A stretch of DNA of 64,000 bases from Amycolatopsis aidingensis (lineage in GTDB: Bacteria > Actinomycetota > Actinomycetes > Mycobacteriales > Pseudonocardiaceae): contig NZ_CP076538.1 in assembly GCF_018885265.1 (NCBI RefSeq), positions 7,593,696 through 7,657,695 on the forward strand, in the 5' to 3' direction. Numbering within the stretch: position 1 is the first letter of the stretch; the number at the start of each line of letters is the position of its first letter. A program made the translations under genes and the position numbers. Below are positions 26,316-34,928 of the stretch, one piece after another. The notes under the pieces are model-generated. The model was not told the DNA's origin. It made no database searches and was given only the letters and a program-made list of their open reading frames with translations.

Positions 26316-27338
26316 TTATCGTAGCCACCATGGCCACCCGGTTCGTCCCCAGGCCGGTCGCAGCCGGTGCAGGTCGAACTCGTCCGAGGTCGCACCAGCC
26401 AGCAGCACCTCGAGCCTGCCGCTCAGCACGTACGCCCCGTGCGGGGACAACGCGACCGTGCTGGGGCCGGTGACCGGCCACGGACCGACCCGGTGCACGA
26501 CCCGCACCGCGGACCAGTTCCACGCCGGGCGCAGTACCGTCACGGCGTCCGTGCCGGGAGCGCTGAAGGAGTTGGTGACGGCCACCAGTGCGCCGTCCCA
26601 GCGCAGGGCCAGTCCGTCGCCGCCGGTGAGCGGGGCGGGCAGGGCGACCTCCCGGATCCGGTGCCCGGCACCGGTGTCGATCCGCAGCAGCCTCCCGTCC
26701 TCGTAGTGCACCGCCAGCAGGTAACCGGCCGGGTGCCAGACGATCCCGTTCATCCCGATGGACTCCCCGGCCAACCGCTGGTCGGAGACCAGCACCGAAC
26801 CCCGGCCGTCCGGGGTGACCCGGTAGATGGTGTCCGAGGAGGAGTCGGTGACGTAGGCGTTGCCCCGCCAGTCGATGGCCAGGTCGTTGGCGGTGTGCCT
26901 GCCCGGGCCGATGGCGAGATCCACCAGGTGCAGCGGGCGGCCGGTGGCCAGGTCGAAGATCCCCACCCCGGATGAGGTGAAGGTGGTCTCCTCGGTTGAA
27001 CGCTCACCGAGGCCCATGTCCGCGTAGGTCACCAGGATCCGGCCGCGGGCGGCGTCCACATGCACGCCGAAGGTGGAGACCATCCGCGGGTCGGAGACCA
27101 GGGTGCGCACGGTGCCGTCCGGCCGGACCACCGACACCGTGCCGTGCCGGATCGACCCGACCAGGAAGGCGCGTCTGCTCGGGTCCCAGGCCACGCCCTC
27201 CGGATGCAGGGAGTCCGCGGTGGCGCTGATCGTCTCCGGCGGCCGGTGCGGAACGGCCACCGCGGCCGGCACCGGCACGAGCAGGCCGGCCAGGAGCACC
27301 ACCAGTACCGCGGCCCTGGCGCGGGTGCGTCGAAGCAT
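26316..27338 (-). CDS. Secreted SMP-30/gluconolactonase-like beta-propeller protein
   Basis: 340 residues with a signal peptide (about 1-28, ending AAVAVPH). The mature part is a six-bladed propeller of the SMP-30/strictosidine-synthase-like kind: HPEGVAWDPSRRAFLVGS, ANDLAIDWRGNAYVTDSSS, GMNGIVWHPAGYLLAVHY and GDGLALRWDGALVAVTNS are successive blades. An exported lactonase or a binding protein are both possible. It is divergent from a MarR gene across 131 bases, which suggests control by that regulator. Its 3' end contains the probable leuS leader promoter. Confidence 0.78.
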   Translation of the reverse strand: MLRRTRARAAVLVVLLAGLLVPVPAAVAVPHRPPETISATADSLHPEGVAWDPSRRAFLVGSIRHGTVSVVRPDGTVRTLVSDPRMVSTFGVHVDAARGRILVTYADMGLGERSTEETTFTSSGVGIFDLATGRPLHLVDLAIGPGRHTANDLAIDWRGNAYVTDSSSDTIYRVTPDGRGSVLVSDQRLAGESIGMNGIVWHPAGYLLAVHYEDGRLLRIDTGAGHRIREVALPAPLTGGDGLALRWDGALVAVTNSFSAPGTDAVTVLRPAWNWSAVRVVHRVGPWPVTGPSTVALSPHGAYVLSGRLEVLLAGATSDEFDLHRLRPAWGRTGWPWWLR

Positions 27339-27469
27339 CGTTACTCCAGTTCCTCGACTATGTCCGAGATTGCGTACGGGTACCCATCTTAATCAGTACT
27401 CTGATGTACGACAATGTATTTATCTTCGTCCATACCCGTACACAGCGGGGGTGCTCGTACTATGTGAGC

Positions 27470-27898
27470 ATGCGAATGCCGCTCGACCAGCGCCTCGGCT
27501 CCGACCTGAAACGCGTCGAGCAGCAGTTGATGACCGCCAAGCACGAGGCGGTGCGGCCGGCCGGGCTGACCGTGCCGCAGTTCGCCGCGCTGCTGGTGCT
27601 GGAGCAGAGCCCCGGGATCTCGGCCGCGGCGCTGGCCCGGTCCTGCGCGGTGACCCCGCAGACGATGACCACGATCCTGCGCAACCTCGAGCAGCGCGGG
27701 CTGATCGAGCGCAACGCGCACCCCTGGCACGGCAACGTGCTGGAGACCCGGCTCACCGAGTCCGGGACGGCGGTGCTGGTGGCCGCCGACGAGCGGGCCT
27801 CGGCCGTGGAACGCAGGCTGGCCGACGCCTTCACCGAGCAGGAGCGCACGACCCTGCGCGCGCTCCTTGCCCGGTGCTCAGAGGTGCTGACCTCGTAA
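27470..27898 (+). CDS. MarR-family transcriptional regulator
   Basis: 142 residues from ATG 27470; upstream GTG 27464 and ATG 27404 are in frame but lack similarity. Winged helix: LTVPQFAALLVLEQSPGISA, AVTPQTMTTILRNLEQRGLI, then the wing GNVLETRLTESG. Dimerisation helices flank it. Divergent from the secreted propeller gene, which it probably regulates. Its end overlaps the convergent phytase-like gene by 21 bases. Confidence 0.88.
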   Translation: MRMPLDQRLGSDLKRVEQQLMTAKHEAVRPAGLTVPQFAALLVLEQSPGISAAALARSCAVTPQTMTTILRNLEQRGLIERNAHPWHGNVLETRLTESGTAVLVAADERASAVERRLADAFTEQERTTLRALLARCSEVLTS

Positions 27899-28990
27899 CG
27901 CCAGCGCGACCACCTGGGTCACCTGGCCCGCGGCGAAGTTGTCGTCGCTGACCAGCAGCAGGGTGCGTTCCCCGGTGGGCAGCCGCGGCCCCCATGCCAT
28001 CCCCTCGATGTTGTCCACCCTGGACAGCGGAAGGTCGGAAAGGTCGGCAAGGAGCTTCTTGCGTACCGGCCGCAGCCGTGCGCCCGCCAGTGCGCTGCGG
28101 TGCAGCACATTGCTCGCCCCGCTGGTGTCGATCCGGAAGATCCGCACCTTGTTGCCAACCCCGGCGACATACCCGCGCTCCAGCACCAGGTACCTCGTCG
28201 GGTCGGCAGGCCCGGCCGCCAGGATCGAGGTGACCCCGTTGTCGGAGTAGCCATCCGGCGGATCCGGCTGGGTGAACACCGGCTCGACCGGGTAGGCGTA
28301 CTGGGCGAAGGCGGGGCCGTACCGCGGCTGCAGGGTGATCCGGGTGAGCGCGCCGTGCGCCGGGGTGGGTACCGGGCCGTCCTGCAGCAGCGGTGCTTCC
28401 AGCGCGCTCATCACCAGCGCACCGCATCCGGCGAAGGTGAAGCCCTCCGGACCGAGGTTGCGCCGCGGCCCGGTGTCCTCGGTCATCCGCCAGTTGTCCG
28501 GGACCCGCAGCCGCCGCACCTGTGCCCCGCCCGGTTCCGCGACCCGGATCGAAGGGCCCCGCAACCGCCCTTCGATCCGGTCCCCCTCCTCCGACCAGTA
28601 GTACCGGCCGCGCCACGGGTCCACCCGCAACTCCTCTGGGTCCACCGACCCGCTGGGGTAGGCCGCGCCGTCCGGCCGCCGCAGTACGTGCACCCCGGTC
28701 AGCCGCACCTCGCCGAGGCCGCGCGGGCCGAGCGGGATCCGCGCGGTGTAGTAGCGGGCGGCGCCCCGGTCGTCGCTGATCAGCACGTACTCCCCGGTGC
28801 GCGGGTCGCGGTCGATCCCGGACAGCCCGCCGACCGTGGTGCCGCGGAACTCCAGGCCGTGCGGCAGCACCCGCTCGCCGAGCAGCCGGACGGAAGGCGA
28901 ATGCCCCGCGGCGGGTGGCGCCGCCAGCAGGCCGAGGGTGAGGGTGCCGATCATCCCGGCCGCGAGCATCCGGAGCCGTCTGGTGCGCAT
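27878..28990 (-). CDS. Secreted esterase-like/phytase-like domain protein
   Basis: 370 residues, signal peptide about 1-29 (LAAPPAAGHS). The body matches the phytase-like (esterase-like activity) family: GGLSGIDRDPRTGEYVLISDDRG, DPEELRVDPWRGRYYWSEEG, NLGPEGFTFAG, VDNIEGMAWGPRLPTGERTLLLVSDDNF, each a propeller blade with acidic residues for metal. Extracellular; the substrate in this family is not settled. Convergent overlap of 21 bases with the MarR gene. Confidence 0.83.
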   Translation of the reverse strand: MRTRRLRMLAAGMIGTLTLGLLAAPPAAGHSPSVRLLGERVLPHGLEFRGTTVGGLSGIDRDPRTGEYVLISDDRGAARYYTARIPLGPRGLGEVRLTGVHVLRRPDGAAYPSGSVDPEELRVDPWRGRYYWSEEGDRIEGRLRGPSIRVAEPGGAQVRRLRVPDNWRMTEDTGPRRNLGPEGFTFAGCGALVMSALEAPLLQDGPVPTPAHGALTRITLQPRYGPAFAQYAYPVEPVFTQPDPPDGYSDNGVTSILAAGPADPTRYLVLERGYVAGVGNKVRIFRIDTSGASNVLHRSALAGARLRPVRKKLLADLSDLPLSRVDNIEGMAWGPRLPTGERTLLLVSDDNFAAGQVTQVVALALRGQHL

Positions 28991-29056
28991 GGGCTACAGC
29001 ACAGCGCATCAGGGTATCGGCGAGGTAGCCGGCAGCTGACACCTATCCTGATGCGC

Positions 29057-29476
29057 GTGATCGTTGTGGCGCTGGTTCCGGTCCTGCTCGGTGTGCTGGT
29101 CGGCTGGGGTGGCTGGCTCGGCTGGCGGGAGCGGTTGCCGCGCGGGCGGGGTGCCGGGGTGCGCACCTCCGCCACCCTGCGCGGCGACGAGGCCTTCCGG
29201 GTGGCGAACAAGGTCGCCGGGTTGCCGACGCTGGCGGGCGGCGGCGTCGGAGTACTCGCCGGGGCGGCCGCGCTGTTCGTGCCGAGTACGGCCGCCGCCA
29301 TCGTCACAGCCGTGATCGGCCTGCTCGGGATGTTCGGCCTGCTCGCCGCGGGCGGAGTGCTCGGTCATCGCGCGGCACTGGCCGTCCCGGAGCCTGCCGC
29401 ACCCGCAGGCGGCTGCGCGGGCTGTGCCTGCGGCGCGGGCGGCTGCTCCCCGGCGCAGGCAGCCGGTAGCGCGTAA
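29057..29476 (+). CDS. SdpI-family membrane protein with Cys-rich tail
   Basis: About 139 residues. Three hydrophobic segments (ALVPVLLGVLVGW, GVGVLAGAAALFV, IVTAVIGLLGMFGLLAAGGVLG) with the R-TSATLRGDEAFRVANKVAG stretch after the first segment, as in SdpI-like proteins. In Bacillus SdpI gives immunity to a toxin and takes part in signalling (known); the role here is open. The C-terminus has GGCAGCACGAGGC, a CxxCxCx4C cluster that might bind metal. GTG 29057 lies seven bases after TATCCT (29044-29049), so I prefer a leaderless GTG start; ATG 29051 would add two residues. Confidence 0.72.
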   Translation: MIVVALVPVLLGVLVGWGGWLGWRERLPRGRGAGVRTSATLRGDEAFRVANKVAGLPTLAGGGVGVLAGAAALFVPSTAAAIVTAVIGLLGMFGLLAAGGVLGHRAALAVPEPAAPAGGCAGCACGAGGCSPAQAAGSA

Positions 29477-29490
29477 CCGGCTTCCGCCGG

Positions 29491-30072
29491 TCAGTTCCGC
29501 TGCAGGTCACCGGGGTGCGTGGCCAGCAGTGCCGTGGGTACACCCTGCCTGCGCAGCACCTGCCCCCACAGGTCGCGTTTCGGGGTGGCCAGCACATCGC
29601 TTGGCAGCGCGGGCACGATCAGCCAGTCGCCACGGTCGATCTCCCCGGCCAGCTGCCCGGAGTCCCAGCCAGCGTACCCGGCGAACACCCGCAGCCCGCG
29701 CACCTTCGGCATCAGCAGGTCCGGGTCGGCGTCCAGGTCCACCAGCGCCACCGGCCCGCGGACGGCGATCACCCCCGGTACCGAACCGGCGTGCTCCCCG
29801 GTGCGCAGCGCGGCAAGGCACAGCGCGGTCTTCTTCTCCACCGGCCCGCCAACGAACACCGCCTGCGGCTCCGCCACATGCGGCCCCCAACTCGGCAGCA
29901 CGTCATCCACAGGGACCTCGCTCGGCCGGTTCAGGATGACGCCGAGGGTGCCCTCCTCGCGGTGGTCGATGACGAACACCACGGTCCGCCGGAAGTTGGG
30001 ATCGAACATCGTCGGGGCAGCGACCAGCAGTGTGCCCGGTTCAACCTCGGCGTCGGCTTGCACGGACACCAT
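29491..30072 (-). CDS. YqgE/AlgH family protein (UPF0301)
   Basis: 193 residues from ATG 30072. Conserved features of the family: GTLLVAAPTMFDPNFRRTVV, GVILNRPSEVPV, VFVGGPVEKKTALCL, and GYAGWDSGQLAGEIDRGDWL. Cytoplasmic; biochemical role unknown, linked to transcriptional regulation in a few Gram-negative species only. Convergent with the SdpI-like gene, 14 bases apart. Confidence 0.92.
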   Translation of the reverse strand: MVSVQADAEVEPGTLLVAAPTMFDPNFRRTVVFVIDHREEGTLGVILNRPSEVPVDDVLPSWGPHVAEPQAVFVGGPVEKKTALCLAALRTGEHAGSVPGVIAVRGPVALVDLDADPDLLMPKVRGLRVFAGYAGWDSGQLAGEIDRGDWLIVPALPSDVLATPKRDLWGQVLRRQGVPTALLATHPGDLQRN

Positions 30073-30296
30073 GATTCCACTCTCCGGGGAACAACGGTGG
30101 CACCTGCCCCGTTGGTACGGGTGGCCGGCGCACTCCGTGTCCCCCGGGCCCACTTGAGAAGAGCCGTTGTGGAATACCGTCCGGCTGGAGCCACACTGCG
30201 CCGTACCGCCGAGAGGCGACCAAGTGCGCCGGCCAATCCCCAGCCGTCACGCCTTGTTCACCGGGGACCCACGACCGGTCCGTAACCTGAGAGTCC

Positions 30297-31598
30297 GTGA
30301 CCTCGAGCGCACAGAGTGCCCGTACCGATACGGCGGCGCAGGCTCCGATCGGCCCGCGTGCCCTGCTGGCCATGCCCGGCTTCCGCAGGCTGTTGCTGGC
30401 AAGGTTCTCCGCGCAGTGGGGTGACGGGGTCTTCCAGGCCGGGCTGGCCGGGGCGGTGTTGTTCAACCCCGAGCGCGCCGCCGACGCACTGACCATTGCG
30501 GGCGGGTTCGCCGCGCTGTTGCTGCCGTACTCCGTGATCGGGCCGTTCGCCGGGGCACTGCTGGACCGCTGGGACCGCAGGCAGGTGCTGGTGGTGGCCA
30601 ACCTGCTGCGGGTGATCGGCATCCTGGCCAGCGCCGCGGCCGTCGGCTTCGGGGTGGAGGGGCCGGGGCTGTTCACCCTGGCCCTGCTGGTGATCGGCAT
30701 CTCCCGGTTCGCAGGCGCGGGCACCTCCGCCTCCCTGCCGCATGTGGTGCCGCGGCACAGCCTGGTCACAGCCAACTCGGTCGCGGTCACCCTGGGCGCG
30801 CTGATCGCGGTGGTCGGCGGCGGCTGCGCGATCGGGTTGCGGGCGGTGTTCGGCGAGGGCAACACCGGCTCGGCGGTCACCACCACGTTCGCGGTGGCCG
30901 GTTCCTTCGCCGCCGCGGCAGTGGCCGCCGGGTTCGCCCGCGGCAGCCTCGGCCCGGACCGGATGAACGAGCCCGCCGAGGCGCTGATCGCGGTGGCCCG
31001 CGGGCTGGCCGATGGCGGCCGCGCCGCGGCCCGCGCGCCGAGGGTGGCCGCCGGGTTCGTCGCGCTGTTCGCCCACCGCGCTGCCTTCGCGGTCTCGCTG
31101 CTGCTCACCGTGCTGCTGATGCGCTATTCCTTCACCGACATCGGCCTGCTCAAGGCGGGGCTGCCCGGGCTGGGGCAGGTCGCCGCGCTGGGCGGTGCGG
31201 GCATCCTGCTGGCCGGGGTGCTCACCCCGCGGCTGGTCGCCCGCTTCGGCCGCACCCGGGTGGTGGTGAGCGCGCTGTTGCTGGCGGCCGCGGCGCAGGC
31301 CGGGCTCGGGCTGCCGTTCCTGCTGCCCACCGTGCTGGTCGCCTCGTTCCTGATCACCTCGGCCGGTCAGGTGCTGAAGCTGTGCGTGGACTCCGCCGTG
31401 CAGGCCGATATCGGGGACGAGGCCCGCGGCAGGGTGTTCGCCCTGTACGACACCCTGTTCAACGTCACCATGGTCGCCGCGGTGGCCGTGGCCGCCACGC
31501 TCAGCCCGCTGGACGGGCACTCGCCGGGACTCCTGCTCGCCGCCACCGGGTGTTACCTGATCGGTATCGCCGGTTACCTGGTGGCCGTGCGCCGGTGA
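30297..31598 (+). CDS. MFS transporter
   Basis: 433 residues with about 12 membrane segments. The segment 2-3 loop motif GALLDRWDRRQVLVVANLLR is the MFS signature, repeated in weaker form as LVARFGRTRVVVSALLL in the second half. The type resembles MFS_3 enterobactin exporter-like proteins. Substrate unknown. TAACCT (30283-30288) lies eight bases before GTG 30297, so a leaderless start is likely. It is 62 bases before the YezG-TNT protein gene on the same strand, and may be cotranscribed. Confidence 0.88.
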   Translation: MTSSAQSARTDTAAQAPIGPRALLAMPGFRRLLLARFSAQWGDGVFQAGLAGAVLFNPERAADALTIAGGFAALLLPYSVIGPFAGALLDRWDRRQVLVVANLLRVIGILASAAAVGFGVEGPGLFTLALLVIGISRFAGAGTSASLPHVVPRHSLVTANSVAVTLGALIAVVGGGCAIGLRAVFGEGNTGSAVTTTFAVAGSFAAAAVAAGFARGSLGPDRMNEPAEALIAVARGLADGGRAAARAPRVAAGFVALFAHRAAFAVSLLLTVLLMRYSFTDIGLLKAGLPGLGQVAALGGAGILLAGVLTPRLVARFGRTRVVVSALLLAAAAQAGLGLPFLLPTVLVASFLITSAGQVLKLCVDSAVQADIGDEARGRVFALYDTLFNVTMVAAVAVAATLSPLDGHSPGLLLAATGCYLIGIAGYLVAVRR

Positions 31599-31660
31599 AC
31601 GCGGCCCGCCTATTAGGTTTGGTCTCTGTCAAATCGAGGGTGAACCTGAAGGGGGCAGGC

Positions 31661-33586
31661 GTGCGCTACCGAGTCGAGGTGGCCGATCGCCCGGACGGGC
31701 TGTACGCGCTATGGAACGGCCAGGTGTTCCGAGCCCAGCGGTCCACGGCGGATGGGACCGTGCTGCTGGCACCACTTCCCGGCGAGGAGGAGACGCCGGA
31801 GGGCTTCGACACCGAGTGGAACGGTCGGCCGGCGAAGGTGGTGCCGGAGGGGGAGACCGGGGCCAGCTTCAGCCTGCACACGCTGTGCCTCTTCGATGAC
31901 GAGGTCTACCGGATCCTGCCGCAGTCCACCGATGGTGAGCTCACCCTGAAATGGACCGGACAGGACGAGCGGGTCGCCGCCGAGCTCGGCCTTGCCGACT
32001 TCACCACGAAGACCTCGGACCCGGAGAGCATCACCGCGCTCTGGCAGGAACGGCACGACCTCGGACCGGCGGGCGCCGGGTCGGGCGGCGCGCAGGCCGA
32101 CCCCTCGGCGCTGCTGCGGGCGATCGGCCGCACGCTCGTGCGCGAGATGCCGGAAGGCTGGCAACGGGTCGGTGCCCAGTTCCGGCAGGTCGGCGACTAC
32201 GCCGAGCTGGAGGTGCGGGCGGTGGCCGAGGACGTGACGGTATCGCTTTGCGCCCCGCCCGAGCTGGGGCAGCTGTTCGCCCGGTTGCGCGCCGCGATGT
32301 ACGACCCGGCGGGCGGCGCCTGGATGCAGGGCACGTTCACTCTGGACGCGGCCTCGAACTTCGACTTCGACTACGAGACCGACACCGAGCCGAACTGGCG
32401 GCTGCCCCCCGGCGGCCGGGCTGGTGCCCCGTCCTACGACGCCGAGCTGGAGCACTTCCCCCGCGAGCGCAAGAACGTGCCGCAGTGGCTGGCCGCCAAG
32501 GCGGGCCTGCCGCTGGAGGTGACCTTCCGGCAGGCCAGGGTGGTGGACGGGCAGAACCCCGGGGAGCAGCCGTTCGTCAACCGGCCGCCGGTGCCGGCCG
32601 AGGAGGCCCGCGCCGTGCTCGGCTACCTCTACCGGGCGCCAATCGTGCTGACCCGGCCCGCGACCGGTCCGGACCTGTTCGCGCCGACCGGCCCGGCGGA
32701 CGTGCCGGACGCCTTCCACACCGACGGCTTCTGGATCTGGCCCGCCGCGGTGCCGCACTACCTGCGCAAGTACGGGGTGCCACCGGATCCGGAGTTGCTG
32801 GACCACATCCGCGCCAACAACCACCGCCCGCCGTACGTGCCGGAGCGGGTGCGCGTCACCGCCGAGGCGGAGCTCCTCGGCAAGCCGCATCCGCCGCAGC
32901 AGGCTGCCGACCTGATCGAGTACGACCGGGTGGGCAGGGTCGAGCGCGGGGCCGAGCCGGGGAACCTGCGGGCCGCCGAGGTGCTAGGGCTGTTGCGCAC
33001 CCGGCTGGCCGAGTACGGGATCCCGGACAGCGCCTTCCGGCTCGGCACCACCGCCGCGGGCGCCTGGTGCCTGCGCCGGACCGACCAGGGGTGGGAAGTG
33101 GCCCGGCATGCCGGGGACGGGCCACTGGAAGCACAGTATTTTCCGGCGATCGAACCCGCCGCGCGGGCACTGCTCGGCTCCCTGCTGCTCTATCCCGCGC
33201 GCGGCGCACCGCCCGCGGAGCAGGAGGCCGCCGAGCCCGCCACCCAGGCCCAGGACTGGCCGATCCTGCCGATGCGCGGGGAGCCACCGCTGACCTTCTT
33301 CCGCGGCAAGCGGATGGTGGTGCTGCCCGCGGGCACCAGGGTGCTGCGCTTCGGCAACGAGGGCGGCAACCTGGTACACGCCGAGGCCACCCGGTTCCCG
33401 GAGACCTCGCTGGCGCAGCAACGCGAGTTCGAGCGCGGCAGCTACCTGCTGCGCAGGCCGTTGCGGGTGCTGACCGGGGTCACCCTGCCCTGGGCCGGCC
33501 TGCCCGGCGGGGCGATCGCGTACCTGTTGCCCCGCGCCATCGGCCAGCACGTGGAGAACGGGGCGATCGAGCGCGACCCCGGTTAG
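31661..33586 (+). CDS. YezG-like immunity domain joined to degenerate TNT toxin domain
   Basis: 641 residues, no signal peptide. Residues about 149-245 resemble the YezG/DUF600 immunity fold (PEGWQRVGAQF, AAMYDPAGGAWMQGTFTLD, FDFDYETDTEPNW). Residues about 555-635 match the TNT domain, the NAD glycohydrolase of the tuberculosis necrotizing toxin: LPAGTRVLRFGNEGG, LRRPLRVLTGVTLPWAGLPGG. The active-site His and Gln reported for TNT appear missing: the GGxxQY position reads GGAIAY, and no His stands in the ERGSYLLRRPL segment. Middle part (310-510) is unassigned. GTG 31661 has GGGGG five bases upstream; GTG 31640 is weaker. No separate immunity gene follows. Confidence 0.7.
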   Translation: MRYRVEVADRPDGLYALWNGQVFRAQRSTADGTVLLAPLPGEEETPEGFDTEWNGRPAKVVPEGETGASFSLHTLCLFDDEVYRILPQSTDGELTLKWTGQDERVAAELGLADFTTKTSDPESITALWQERHDLGPAGAGSGGAQADPSALLRAIGRTLVREMPEGWQRVGAQFRQVGDYAELEVRAVAEDVTVSLCAPPELGQLFARLRAAMYDPAGGAWMQGTFTLDAASNFDFDYETDTEPNWRLPPGGRAGAPSYDAELEHFPRERKNVPQWLAAKAGLPLEVTFRQARVVDGQNPGEQPFVNRPPVPAEEARAVLGYLYRAPIVLTRPATGPDLFAPTGPADVPDAFHTDGFWIWPAAVPHYLRKYGVPPDPELLDHIRANNHRPPYVPERVRVTAEAELLGKPHPPQQAADLIEYDRVGRVERGAEPGNLRAAEVLGLLRTRLAEYGIPDSAFRLGTTAAGAWCLRRTDQGWEVARHAGDGPLEAQYFPAIEPAARALLGSLLLYPARGAPPAEQEAAEPATQAQDWPILPMRGEPPLTFFRGKRMVVLPAGTRVLRFGNEGGNLVHAEATRFPETSLAQQREFERGSYLLRRPLRVLTGVTLPWAGLPGGAIAYLLPRAIGQHVENGAIERDPG

Positions 33587-33593
33587 CCAGGGT

Positions 33594-34928
33594 TCAGGAG
33601 GGGACCCAGAGGGTGACCCTGGTGCCGTTGCCCGGGGTGGACTCCACGGTGGCGTTCCCGCCGACCTCGGCCAGCCGGGCGTTGATCGACTCGCTGATCC
33701 CGAAACCGGGATGGGCTTCCGGGCCGAACCCGGTGCCGTGGTCGCGGATGATGGTGGCGATCCCGCCGGACCGTTCCTCGACCCGCACCACCACCTTGTC
33801 GGTGCCCGCGTGCTTCATGGTGTTGCGCAGGGCCTCCCGCACCGCGTCGCGCACGGCAAGCTGCCGGGCCTCGGACAGGGTCTCGTCGTCCAGCTCGGCC
33901 ACCACCACCTGCGCGCGCAGGCCGTCCCTTGCCATCTCGGCGGCCAGTGCCGCCAGCTTCTCACCCAGCGGCCGGGAGCCCGCGGTGCCGCTGCCGCCCG
34001 CGTCGGACTCGATCCGCGCCCGCAGCTGGGACGCCTCCGCGCGGGCCAGTCGTCGCAGGGCGTCCAGCTCCTCCGCGGCGGAGGCGCCAGGGCGGGAAAG
34101 GGCCATCGCCTCCAGGCTCTGCAGCACGGTGTCGTGCAGCATCCGGTGCTGCACCGCGCGCTCCGCCCGCCTGCCGTGCCGGATGCCGTAGGCGAGGGCG
34201 AGCCGGGTGCCCAGCCCGACCAGTACCAGTGCCCCGGTCGCGGTGAGCAGCACGCCGAGCAGCGTGCCGAAGCCGTTGAACCCGGTTGCCGGGTCGAACT
34301 GCCCGGTGTTCAGCCAGTGCATGGCGGCGGACAGCGGCACACTGGCTACGGTCAGCGCGCCGCCGTAGAGCACGCCGAGCGCGAGGGTGAGCAGCGCGAC
34401 CCCGCCGAGCAGGTGCTTACCGGGTACCTGCATGGCCGCGCCGAACACCGAACTGGGCACGGCGGCGGCCACCACCAGGTTCGCCGCCCCGGTGAACACC
34501 ACGTCCGCGCCGAGCAGCAGCGCCGCCTTCCGGCCGTCGAAGGGCACCGGCCGCAGCAGCCAGAATGCACCGAACACGCTGAGCAGCACCGAGCACAGGG
34601 CGACCAGCGCGACCGGGGCGAGCCCGACGTGGCCGGTGGTGGCGCCCGCGCCGATGAACGCGGCCAGCGCGCCCGGCACCGCGATCACCCGGTAGGCCAG
34701 CGGGGCCAGCGCCACGTACCTGGCGGCGCGCAGCAGCAAGGTGTCCCGCGCGGCCACGTCCACCGTGCCCGCCAGGTACCGGATCCGGCGGATCGGCCGG
34801 ATCGGCGTCGGATCGGCGATCTCGTCGGAGAGCTCACTGGTCGCGGTGGCCATCACGGGAGCGCCACCCCGGAGGAGGGCCATCAGGAAGTTGCCACGGC
34901 GACGTGACCCGAGACGATCCGGCGACAT
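33594..34928 (-). CDS. NarL-type sensor histidine kinase
   Basis: 444 residues from ATG 34928 (GGAGC six bases upstream; longer frames have no ribosome site). About six N-terminal hydrophobic segments (residues 50-250) form the sensor. Dimerisation helix QHRMLHDTVLQSLEAMAL carries the acceptor His. ATPase domain: DAVREALRNTMKHAG, IIRDHGTGFGPEAHPGFGIS and GNGTRVTLWVP. It is divergent from a LuxR-type regulator 737 bases away, the likely partner by position, although that regulator lacks the usual Asp. Its end is eight bases from the TNT gene, convergent. Confidence 0.87.
   Translation of the reverse strand: MSPDRLGSRRRGNFLMALLRGGAPVMATATSELSDEIADPTPIRPIRRIRYLAGTVDVAARDTLLLRAARYVALAPLAYRVIAVPGALAAFIGAGATTGHVGLAPVALVALCSVLLSVFGAFWLLRPVPFDGRKAALLLGADVVFTGAANLVVAAAVPSSVFGAAMQVPGKHLLGGVALLTLALGVLYGGALTVASVPLSAAMHWLNTGQFDPATGFNGFGTLLGVLLTATGALVLVGLGTRLALAYGIRHGRRAERAVQHRMLHDTVLQSLEAMALSRPGASAAEELDALRRLARAEASQLRARIESDAGGSGTAGSRPLGEKLAALAAEMARDGLRAQVVVAELDDETLSEARQLAVRDAVREALRNTMKHAGTDKVVVRVEERSGGIATIIRDHGTGFGPEAHPGFGISESINARLAEVGGNATVESTPGNGTRVTLWVPS

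Noticed and set aside
26316..26523. Extra protein-coding frame ending in the leuS leader peptide, extending upstream in the propeller gene
   Set aside because: The upstream part is antiphase within the propeller gene; only the last 12-13 codons after the -10 box make sense.
22564..26706. 1380-codon open frame on the + strand across the IS and leuS
   Set aside because: Shadow of leuS in the opposite strand, without domain signatures.
30258..31520. 420-codon open frame antisense to the MFS gene
   Set aside because: Gln/Gly/Arg-rich low-complexity translation; the + strand encodes an obvious transporter.
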